This document shows positions 8,717 to 16,551 of a stretch of DNA of 64,000 bases, in pieces. Position numbers and translations under genes: made by a program. The stretch is taken from contig JAPPCZ010000007.1 in NCBI GenBank assembly GCA_028824685.1, positions 1 to 64,000 of the forward strand, read 5' to 3'. This stretch comes from Candidatus Poribacteria bacterium. GTDB lineage: Bacteria > Poribacteria > WGA-4E > WGA-3G. Numbering within the stretch: the stretch's first letter is position 1; each line of letters opens with the position of its first letter. Under the pieces are notes generated by a model. The model was not told the origin of the DNA and made no database searches. It saw only the letters and a list, made by a program, of their open reading frames with translations.

Positions 8717-9517
8717 TTAATACTTCTTAATTCTCGCCCAACTTGTGGCTAATTTACCTTGCGGATCAACGCTGACGGAACCATGCAATCCATCTTCTCG
8801 GATGGCATTGATCTGGTCCACATCCAAGGCCGCACTAAAAATAGCGAGTTCATCCAAAAAGCCCAACATAAATGTGTGACCCGTTAGACGTGCGCCGATA
8901 TTTACATCCTGCGCTTCACCGTTCGTGTTCATCTCTTTATCGTTGCCTATCTTCTCTTGAAGTTCACCATCAACATAGAGATCATGGTCTTGCACGGAGT
9001 CTGCACCTTCAGGAAAAACTACTGCTAAATGATGCCACTCGCCATCACAGACGTTGGTATTCCCATAGTTCTGTCCTCCATTAACCTCAATTCTTAAGAA
9101 GCAATTCTCACCTGTTACATGCGCGCGGATGTAGTATTTTTCTCCAGACGCATTAGGTCCCCACTTCACCCATGAATGGTCTCTTGTGCCATTGGCTTTA
9201 AACCAAAAGAGCGTTGTTCTGGGTTCTGTGCCGCCAACACCAGCATAACCGGTAACGATCAGATTGTCATCTTCTCCATCGTATCGTAGACTGGTGCCAA
9301 AAACACCTTGGGCGTATTGTGCACCAATTATTTCTCCATCTCGCCCATGGGGAGAAGAATCTGTGGCCACCTCCCCTTTTCCTTCGTCAAAGAGATATAT
9401 CACTTCAATTGTCCCCTCGTCAACCAAGGCAGCATAGGTGATACTGGTGACCGACAATGTGAAAATTATAACACTTAACCAAACTAACATTGATCCACTT
9501 TGATTCTCAAATTTCAT
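8717..9517 (-). CDS. Secreted LamG/concanavalin-like domain protein
   Basis: A 266-residue exported protein with a signal peptide (MLVWLSVIIFTLSVTSITYA) and one LamG domain (about 40-235: GRDGEIIGA, NVCDGEWHHLAVVFP, DLYVDGELQE, FLDELAIFSAALD). It is a close paralogue of the protein at 5546-6343 and has the same final tail, VDPQGKLATSWARIKKY. The start is set at 9517 because GGAGG lies ten bases upstream; an ATG 36 bases further up lacks such a site. The phosphotransferase-sulfotransferase pair is flanked by these two LamG genes, both on the opposite strand. Confidence 0.85.
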   Translation of the reverse strand: MKFENQSGSMLVWLSVIIFTLSVTSITYAALVDEGTIEVIYLFDEGKGEVATDSSPHGRDGEIIGAQYAQGVFGTSLRYDGEDDNLIVTGYAGVGGTEPRTTLFWFKANGTRDHSWVKWGPNASGEKYYIRAHVTGENCFLRIEVNGGQNYGNTNVCDGEWHHLAVVFPEGADSVQDHDLYVDGELQEKIGNDKEMNTNGEAQDVNIGARLTGHTFMLGFLDELAIFSAALDVDQINAIREDGLHGSVSVDPQGKLATSWARIKKY

Positions 9518-9829
9518 CTTCGTTTCCTCCAATATCAAATTGATCGTTTTCACTAATTTAAAACGTATGTTTTGATTCAGGTTTAGATTGAATTTGTGGC
9601 GTTTGTAATCAGATATTCCATTGTAGTTACATTCGCCAGAAAATCACAACGGGCATAAAGGTGTCTCAAAAACATTATAGACCTTACTATAATGTCCAAT
9701 TATAACAAAAACTCTTAAAATAGACAACAAAAATTGTAACAAAAATGTGACATGAATTATGAAATTTGAAGATCGCAAAATAGATCGCACATTATCAAGA
9801 AATATGCTAATGTGCTTGCAGCAATCAGA
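9518..9829. other. AT-rich intergenic region with a small palindrome
   Basis: No gene is visible in these 312 bases. They contain the upstream region of the LamG gene and a perfect palindrome, CATTATAG-N6-CTATAATG (9673-9694), whose arms contain -10-like TATAAT sequences on both strands. This may be an operator or overlapping promoter. Confidence 0.4.
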
Positions 9830-11740
9830 TTAGCCCGGTAAAGCACCATGATAATTTACACCTGTAAACATTCCAAGCACCATCCACGTGCCGACGATAC
9901 CAAACTCACCTATAATCAATCCCATGAACAACGGACGAAACTTGCGAAAATATCCGATGCCGCCCGATTTCAGCACCAAAAACTTCAAAAACCAACCAAT
10001 AAATATACATGACCAAAGAAAATAGGAGGAATAAACCGCTCCCATCACATATCCAATCGGATGTAGCTGCCACCACATAAATTGGCGTTGCATAATGAGT
10101 AGAAAAGATGTGATTCCGACGCCTAAAATCATGCTGTAGGCTTCTCCTAATTTCGCATCTCTCGGATATTGAATGAGTGAAACCATGTGATTAAAATATC
10201 TTGGTGCTCCGACGAAGGGACCGCCTTGCAGATTTAAGCCTCCTTTTTCATAAATTAAAGGGAGCGAAGCGGCGTAGGAAACACCGATAGCAACAACAAT
10301 AGCAAGTGCCATTGCGCCCAACACACTTTTTCGATTTAATCGGAGTGGGTCTGCTGCTTTGAAGCCGTGCAGAACACTCGGCATCAAAATGCCACCCCAG
10401 TCGCGCATCATTACCCGTTGAAATCCCAGAAGTGCTAAGCTGCTTGCATTGATGATCCTTGAACCTGTAACAATCTCAAAGTATTCTACGGGGTACATAG
10501 GTGCTTGAATCAGCAACATTCCGCCATTGACCACCATCCACGACAGTGCTGTAGAGGTAATCAGGAACAGTGCGATAATGCTGCAGGCAACCCAAAACGA
10601 CATCCCAGCGTAAACACAGAGGCCGGCAAGCAGAAAGAAACTAAAAATTGCTCCCAGAACTGCCCATCTATACGGCAATACTTCATCTGAGTCGTTGATA
10701 GTTGTAGTGGAGGATTGCAGGAATGTTTTCTTTAGAAGGTCTATGATATGCAAGCGACTGTTGATTAAAAACGCAAGAACCATCACTACATAGGCAGCCA
10801 TTGTCTGTCCTCTGGCACAAATCCAAGGACTGATAGGGATGGCAAAAGCATTGATAATGATATACTGTAGTTTGAAAAACAGAAAGAAAAACCAGCAGCT
10901 AAACGATACCTCCATCGCGAGAAAATAAGTTATGCCGATAACAGAAAAATAAAGAAAGAACCGGAATTGGGGCCACCATCTCATTACGACCCAGGGACGC
11001 TCTGTAAATGGCGCGGAGAGGTCATATCGATTCGGAATAGACGGAAGCGCGGGAAAATACTCGTGCAGTCCGTTAAGTAGATGGAATGCAGCAGCGATCC
11101 CGAATCCTACCCATACAAGGCGATTCCTGAAGAGACTGCTCACACCTCTTTGCATCGAGGCTTGCTGAACCATCTCTACAGGAACGGTAACAAGCGGAAA
11201 AATAAATCTTTCGCGTTCAACCCACTGTTTTCGCAAGATGATTGACACACAGATTGTTACACAATAGAACAAAAGGATGAAAACTGACCATACTACAATC
11301 GGTTTTATCCAAAGCACCCACGGAACAGACGACTCTCCCTCATAGAAATTGGTAACAGCGTGTTTATCCCAGACTATTAACCATTCAGGAAAGTGAGCAT
11401 GAAGTGTTTCTGCCCATTCGTTTTCAGGTGTAGCAAAATAGACAGGTGCAGCCAAATAGGGTAGTAAAAATCCCATCATTCCTTTTGACGGAATCGCTGA
11501 ACTGACCCCCATCATCACCCATATTACGATCAACTCCGCTGGATTTAGTGTTGCGCGAGGAAACACCCTTTTTAAAATAGGGTTGATGACAAGTGTGAGA
11601 AAGATCAATGTAAAGACAGCACCTAAAGGGAAATGATTTCCGGCGATGTCTGTGCCTTGGAGATAGTAATCGTTGTACGGGGTAATTGCTGTTTGTACAA
11701 TGACGAGTGCTAAACCGAGTAGAAGTGCTCTTACGGTCAT
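9830..11740 (-). CDS. Large polytopic membrane protein, DUF6785-like
   Basis: A 636-residue integral membrane protein with about 12-14 hydrophobic segments spread over its length. Conserved patches are YFATPENEWAETLHAHFPEWL, the cytoplasmic-looking RKQWVERERFIFPL, and a C-terminal block (QRQFMWWQLHPIGYVMG; ...GGIGYFRKFRPLFMGLIIGE) shared with the protein at 31592-33535. I assign it to the DUF6785/DUF6784 family from memory of such sequences; no function is established for that family to my knowledge. GAGGTGG precedes the ATG. The sulfatase gene upstream is 67 bases away on the same strand, so the two are likely co-transcribed, which would fit an uptake or export role for a sulfated compound (inference). 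Confidence 0.75.
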   Translation of the reverse strand: MTVRALLLGLALVIVQTAITPYNDYYLQGTDIAGNHFPLGAVFTLIFLTLVINPILKRVFPRATLNPAELIVIWVMMGVSSAIPSKGMMGFLLPYLAAPVYFATPENEWAETLHAHFPEWLIVWDKHAVTNFYEGESSVPWVLWIKPIVVWSVFILLFYCVTICVSIILRKQWVERERFIFPLVTVPVEMVQQASMQRGVSSLFRNRLVWVGFGIAAAFHLLNGLHEYFPALPSIPNRYDLSAPFTERPWVVMRWWPQFRFFLYFSVIGITYFLAMEVSFSCWFFFLFFKLQYIIINAFAIPISPWICARGQTMAAYVVMVLAFLINSRLHIIDLLKKTFLQSSTTTINDSDEVLPYRWAVLGAIFSFFLLAGLCVYAGMSFWVACSIIALFLITSTALSWMVVNGGMLLIQAPMYPVEYFEIVTGSRIINASSLALLGFQRVMMRDWGGILMPSVLHGFKAADPLRLNRKSVLGAMALAIVVAIGVSYAASLPLIYEKGGLNLQGGPFVGAPRYFNHMVSLIQYPRDAKLGEAYSMILGVGITSFLLIMQRQFMWWQLHPIGYVMGAVYSSYFLWSCIFIGWFLKFLVLKSGGIGYFRKFRPLFMGLIIGEFGIVGTWMVLGMFTGVNYHGALPG

Positions 11741-11807
11741 CTATTTTCCACCTCGCTTTAGCACACAATTTTTAAGAAGCGGCTTAAAATCGGAAACAAA
11801 AAACGCA

Positions 11808-13268
11808 CTAATGGGAAGCCACCCTGGGTATCATTTGCGGGTGTGCATAGACGGTAGCATCAAAACTCTTTTGCATGAGTTCCCACTTAATATCTTGATA
11901 ATCCGCATGTTCGGAGAGATCGTTGTGTTCCCACGGGTCATTTTCAAGATCGTATAGTTCGCAAATACCTTTTTGGTGATATACAACGAGTTTCCAACGC
12001 CTGTCCCGATACATTGTGGCATGTGTTTGATCGGGTGTTGCAAGTGCTCCGAAAAATTCACAACGAGCTGCTTCTCGGTGTTCGTTGGTACGAGCATCAC
12101 CGCGTAGGAGTGGCGCAAGTGACCTGCCTTGCACGTAGTAAGGTATTTCTATACCCAACATATCGTATAGTGTGGGGACAATATCAAGTAGTTCAACAAG
12201 TGCATCGCTTTGAACGTTTTTCAAGAAGTGCGTTGGTAATGAGATAATAAGCGGCACCCTTGCCAATCCCTCGTAAAAACGACACCCTTTGTATAGCAAT
12301 CCGTGGTCTCCGAGCGATTCTCCATGATCTGAAGTGAAGATGACGATAGTGTTTTCACGAAGTCCTTCCGCATCAAGATAGTCAAGTATACGCCCAAATT
12401 CATGGTCAACCAATTCAATCATGGCGTAATAGGATGCTTGTACCTGCTTATCATCAAATTCTGAGGGATGTTTCGCCTTCGATTGAAAATCAATACCCGC
12501 ATCTGTTAACTTGGACTGACAGGCTATATCGCCTTCTCGGAAGTAAGGACCGGGTAGCGTTTCTGGGTCATAACGTCGGTAGTATTCCCAAGGTGCGTCA
12601 AACCCTGGATGCGGATCAAAGGGATTGATGTTGAGCATCCACGGCTGGTTTTTCCGGCGATTTTTTTGGATAAATTCAATCGTTTTTTCGGTGCACCAGT
12701 AGGTTTGATGGAGATGGGGTGGGATATTATCGCAATCGGGAGTCGGTTCAGGAAATTGCCCAGTGTTTTTCTTTGGTTTTTGGACGACTACTCGCTGTTG
12801 CAAAAGTTTACCAAGGTCCTCACCTTGTGTTCGGATCCAATCAGCGTATTCATGTCCGAATGCGTTCGGTTTTCCGTGGTCGTGACTATATTGGAAGTAG
12901 CGGTAGCCATCGTTAACGCGATGTTCTTGTGCGTCGAATGCACTTGCGAGATGTAGTTTGCCGATTAAGCCGCAATCGTAACCTTCTTGAGCAAGAACAT
13001 GAGAAACTAACCGATCTTCATAATATTGTGGAAAAACCGGATTTCCATTACCAGTGACGCTTATGGCGGATGGATACATCCCTGTCATAAAACTTGCACG
13101 CGAAGGTGTGCAGATGGGAGACTGGCAATAGGCGTGCGTGAATGAGACAGATTGTCGCACAAATTCATCGAGTCTTGGTGTATGGATATGTGGATTTCCC
13201 AACGCTCCGATGGTGTCGAAACGCTGCTGGTCTGTACAATACCACAAGATATTTGGACGTTGTTCCAT
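11808..13268 (-). CDS. Type I sulfatase (Cys-type)
   Basis: A 486-residue arylsulfatase-superfamily protein. The formylglycine motif is C-T-P-S-R in CQSPICTPSRASFMTGMYP near residue 55, converted in active enzymes from Cys to formylglycine. Metal ligands are seen in YCTDQQRFD near the N-terminus and in FTSDHGESLGDHGL. Length is typical. No signal peptide is visible, so it is cytoplasmic or exported by another route. AAGGAAG precedes the start. It heads an operon with the DUF6785-like membrane protein. It resembles the sulfatase at 23860-25308 (FYEGLARVPLIIS versus FYEPAIRVPLIIS) more than the one at 16552-18000. The natural sulfate ester cannot be told from the sequence. Confidence 0.93.
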   Translation of the reverse strand: MEQRPNILWYCTDQQRFDTIGALGNPHIHTPRLDEFVRQSVSFTHAYCQSPICTPSRASFMTGMYPSAISVTGNGNPVFPQYYEDRLVSHVLAQEGYDCGLIGKLHLASAFDAQEHRVNDGYRYFQYSHDHGKPNAFGHEYADWIRTQGEDLGKLLQQRVVVQKPKKNTGQFPEPTPDCDNIPPHLHQTYWCTEKTIEFIQKNRRKNQPWMLNINPFDPHPGFDAPWEYYRRYDPETLPGPYFREGDIACQSKLTDAGIDFQSKAKHPSEFDDKQVQASYYAMIELVDHEFGRILDYLDAEGLRENTIVIFTSDHGESLGDHGLLYKGCRFYEGLARVPLIISLPTHFLKNVQSDALVELLDIVPTLYDMLGIEIPYYVQGRSLAPLLRGDARTNEHREAARCEFFGALATPDQTHATMYRDRRWKLVVYHQKGICELYDLENDPWEHNDLSEHADYQDIKWELMQKSFDATVYAHPQMIPRVASH

Positions 13269-13375
13269 TTCTATTCTTCCTTGTAAACTAAGTGTTGTTG
13301 GAATTCAGAGTTCCCAACTATTTTATCAAATCTTCACCTTTTGATTAAGGAAAATTTTACGGTTTCTAATCAGGC

Positions 13376-13404
13376 TTGAAAAGTGACAATTATGTCAGTA
13401 TACT
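13376..13404 (+). promoter_or_regulatory. Predicted sigma-70 promoter of the clan CD peptidase gene
   Basis: TTGAAA (13376-13381), 17 bases, TATACT (13399-13404). Transcription would begin near 13411, just upstream of the GGAGA ribosome-binding site and ATG at 13442. This argues against any start upstream of 13442. Confidence 0.6.
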
Positions 13405-13441
13405 AATAATGCAAAACAAAAGAGAAACATGGAGATTTCAA

Positions 13442-14929
13442 ATGAAGACGTTGCTACTGGTAAATATGACCTATCTTGCGGATGTTTACCCCGAAGATGT
13501 ATCGAATATCCAAAAAGCGATTGAGACGTTCGCGCGTAGACATAATGCTGGTATACTTGATATTGATGAGATATACCAAGAAAAGACAGGAAAACATATT
13601 AAAATTCCGGAATATCCCAACCCTAAGTTAACAGAAATGGCAAGGGAAATCAAATCTGAAATCCTCTCGCGAACTGGAGGAAAACTGGATTATCTCATAT
13701 TGGTAGGAGATGAGAACATTATTCCGATGTGGGAAATTAGTTTGGACAGATTACGCCTTCACACAGATTCTTTTTATGCTGATTTAGATGGCGATGGTCT
13801 TCCTGAAGTTGTGGTGACACGGATTCTTGGAAACACCGAAGCAATGAAGCGGCAACTCAGCAAAAATAGCCAAGTCGGAGGACCAGAGGCATCGATCTTA
13901 TGTTCGGAGGATACTCGTATCCATCTGGAAACCCAGCGATTTCTTGATCTATTGACACAACAAGGACATCAAGTTGCAGTCATGGGAAGAGGAGGAGCGG
14001 AACAGCTACCTCAATCAGATCTTATTATCCACTTCGGACATGGAACTCCGAAAAGTTTGAGTAATAGATTCGGTGAGGATTTTGTGACGGCAAAAAGAAT
14101 GCCAACGTTGTCGCGTCATCCAATTGCGATTGTTGATGGATGTGCCACCACGCCACCGGGTTCAGCGTTGTTACGAGCGTTTTTAAACAAAGGTTGTCGT
14201 GCTTATCTGGGTAGTACAGCTACCGTTGCAGGAATGACTCCGGCTCGGTATACTAATCAGTTAGTAATGCATTTCCTTGATGCATATCAAGCACATCCAG
14301 AATGGTCCGTGGCAAAATTGCTTTCTGTAGCACGCGCCGAATACGCGAATGTAACGAATCTTTGCGACATTTTACTGGAACTTGAACAGACAGGAACTAT
14401 CCAGCGACTTGATAGAGAGAAAAGTACACACTTGATGACGTTTTTAGAATGGCATGCCTACGGCGATCCGTTTGCGTGTTTACATCAAGGAGCGGCGCAG
14501 TCAGTTTTTGCCAAGCACTCGCTGGTAAAATCTCCGATGCCTTTGTCAGCAGGAGAGAAAAATGCTGTTGAAGCAACCTTTGAATTAGAAAATACAGACG
14601 GTCAGCCGATACTTTTTCTTCGAGCGGATTGGTTGAATTCGGTTTCATCTTCGCTTACCGTTCAGATTGAACAGAATGGACAGGCAATACACCAGTTGCA
14701 AGGGGATGCAGACATTATCTATCAACATCTGGAAGATATATGTGTTGGCGGTTATGTGGATGGCGATATGTATCACGCTTATTGGTTATTGCCGTTACAA
14801 AGAGAAGTAGGGCAAAATAACCTGCAAGTTGAACTTATGAGTCAAGAGGGATCACTAACTATTTTGCCAGAATCTGCCATAGAAATTTGGCCAGAATGGG
14901 AAACTATTTCTGCTCCTGATCAAAAATAA
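13442..14929 (+). CDS. Gingipain-like clan CD cysteine peptidase (C25-related), apparently cytoplasmic
   Basis: A 495-residue protein. The N-terminal half alternates strands and helices and ends with YLILVGDENIIPMWEI and a YADLDGDGLPEVVVTRI element, as in peptidase family C25 (gingipain). The predicted dyad is His200 in HFGHGTP and Cys234 in IVDGCAT, followed by ALLRAFLNKGCRAYLGSTATV, all typical of clan CD caspase-like folds. A C-terminal beta-rich region (about 380-495) resembles an Ig-like domain. Known C25 enzymes are secreted, but no signal peptide is visible here with the start at 13442. That start is supported by a promoter ending at 13404 and by GGAGA just upstream. It stands alone, facing the radical SAM/sulfatase operon. 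Confidence 0.75.
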   Translation: MKTLLLVNMTYLADVYPEDVSNIQKAIETFARRHNAGILDIDEIYQEKTGKHIKIPEYPNPKLTEMAREIKSEILSRTGGKLDYLILVGDENIIPMWEISLDRLRLHTDSFYADLDGDGLPEVVVTRILGNTEAMKRQLSKNSQVGGPEASILCSEDTRIHLETQRFLDLLTQQGHQVAVMGRGGAEQLPQSDLIIHFGHGTPKSLSNRFGEDFVTAKRMPTLSRHPIAIVDGCATTPPGSALLRAFLNKGCRAYLGSTATVAGMTPARYTNQLVMHFLDAYQAHPEWSVAKLLSVARAEYANVTNLCDILLELEQTGTIQRLDREKSTHLMTFLEWHAYGDPFACLHQGAAQSVFAKHSLVKSPMPLSAGEKNAVEATFELENTDGQPILFLRADWLNSVSSSLTVQIEQNGQAIHQLQGDADIIYQHLEDICVGGYVDGDMYHAYWLLPLQREVGQNNLQVELMSQEGSLTILPESAIEIWPEWETISAPDQK

Positions 14930-15076
14930 GGTCTCATGTAAAAAGTATGTGCGATTTTGTTTAGTTGTGCTAAAGTTTCGCGTATGGATTTCCAATACTA
15001 TCTCTGATTGATGAAAAGCGCGCGAAGACGTGGTTGCTAAACCATTTTCTCACTTCCGAAACATTGTCCTGACAAA

Positions 15077-16483
15077 CTAAACCTGAATCGGAGCAAACTG
15101 CCCCTCAGTAGGCTCTGCTCAGCAGAACCATGCCTCAGTAATCCGAGGTGCGGGGAGATGCACTTCTCTTTTCTGTTTCGGCATAGCCTGTCCTTGCATA
15201 TCAGCGGCAAGTTCCCATATCCGATAAAAAGTATCTAATGCATCAACACCGGTCCGCGCGTCGTTTTCTACGAGCGTGTTGACAGTTTTATGAAGTTCAT
15301 CCATCCGTGCGTCGGGATGTGTCCACATATAACTAAAAGCAGTTTGGTCAAGTGTGAGGGAAAGTGTTTTCGTCTCGGGACGGTTCAGTAGATATGAACC
15401 AGGTGGAATGAGCAGCCGAACAGCAAACTGCACAGGATCAACGTGATAAACGAGACGATGTGTATCAACGAATTCAAGGATTTCAAGATAGTCGTCTAAT
15501 GTTGTCCATGGTGTAAACGGTACCCATGTCGGACGGAGTGCGATTCCCGCATTATGAACAATCTCAATTGCAGCTTCAACATCTGCGCGAGTGTGATGTT
15601 TCTCCAAAATCGTTAGCACTTTCTCGCTCAGCGATTCCACAGCAGAGATCACGAATCGGCATCCAAGTTCCGCAAATTCGGAGAAGTGTTTGTTGTTTTT
15701 GAGAATATGTTCAATCTTGGTTGTAAAGTCAAAAGTAAGATTAGGAAAAGCCACATGCATTGCGCGGAGAATGCGAAGTCCATGCATCGGTCCGTTAAGG
15801 AAATCCGGATCGCCGAACGTGATATGTGTTGCACCTTCAGCAACCTGTTTCTGAATTTCGTTTAACACAGCTTCCCGTTGAACAGGGAAAAACTTGCCAT
15901 TATAGACAGGTGGAATAGGGCAGTGCGTACAAAGATGCTTGCATCCATGCGTTGTCTCCGTATACCCGACGGTTCGCACCTCACCATTATCCTCAAATCG
16001 TGCGTACTTTTCCAGAGAGGGTAGTTTTCCATTAATAATTGTAGGACAAGGTCTCTGTTCCTCAAGTTCTTTTTTTTCTATAAGGGATTGCACTAACGCT
16101 ATAAGTTGTGTCGACGCTTTACTACCTATGCAAAAGTCAACACCGTGTGAAAGCAGGTAGTCAGCATTAAGTTCCGCATAAAGTCCATACATGCATATTG
16201 AAACATCTGGATTGAGTTCTCGAATTCGTTGGAGAAGGTGAACACCGAGTCGCAAGGCAGTATGCATCGGAACAGAGATGCCGATGAACTGAGCGCGTTT
16301 AACCTTTTCAGCATCTAAGGATTCAACTGCGATGTCAATTGCATCAGGAGAAAATCCAGCAGCTGCAAGCGCACCGAGTGGACGCGTCAGTCCCATTGGT
16401 CGGTGCCCGAGTTCGTAACAGGAGATTAAGAGGACTGCACCAGGGGCATGCATCACTGAGAGGTTTTGTGTATCCTTATCCAT
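15077..16483 (-). CDS. B12-binding-type radical SAM protein with UGA-encoded selenocysteine (CUAEP tail)
   Basis: The N-terminal part (about 1-150) resembles a cobalamin-binding domain. The radical SAM core follows, with the cluster motif C-KHL-C-TH-C (CX3CX2C) in ETTHGCKHLCTHCPIPPVYNG and a typical ITFGDPDFLNG strand. Conceptual translation halts at TGA (15119-15121) after TEAWFC. Reading that TGA as selenocysteine continues the frame A-E-P-TEGQFAPIQV to a TAG at 15077-15079, creating the tail C-U-A-E-P. That tail is the hallmark of the family known as CUAEP/CCAEP-tail radical SAM protein, in which selenocysteine or cysteine occupies this place. A hairpin directly 3' of the TGA suits a bacterial SECIS. 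The full product is about 468 residues. A sulfatase gene lies 68 bases upstream on the same strand. The reaction is unknown. Confidence 0.85.
15091..15121 (-). promoter_or_regulatory. Candidate bacterial SECIS hairpin after the UGA codon
   Basis: Directly after the UGA (15119-15121), the mRNA can fold as GAGC-CU-ACUG-AGGGG-CAGU-UU-GCUC: an outer 4-bp stem, a U-rich internal loop, an inner 4-bp stem, and a 5-base loop starting AGG. The loop lies 13 bases after the UGA. An upper stem, an unpaired U near it and a G-containing apical loop are the known needs of SelB. The fold was found by eye, with no energy calculation. Confidence 0.55.
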
Positions 16484-16551
16484 ACTGAATAGGATAGCAC
16501 GCCATCACTGAATACGCAAACAAATTTAAGGCTTTTCCCTAAGCAGAAACT

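Noticed and set aside
15077..15121. Ordinary stop codon at 15119 with unrelated sequence after it
   Set aside because: The codons after the UGA give exactly A-E-P after C-U, the known family tail, and the frame stays open to a TAG 13 codons after the AEP, with a hairpin right after the UGA.
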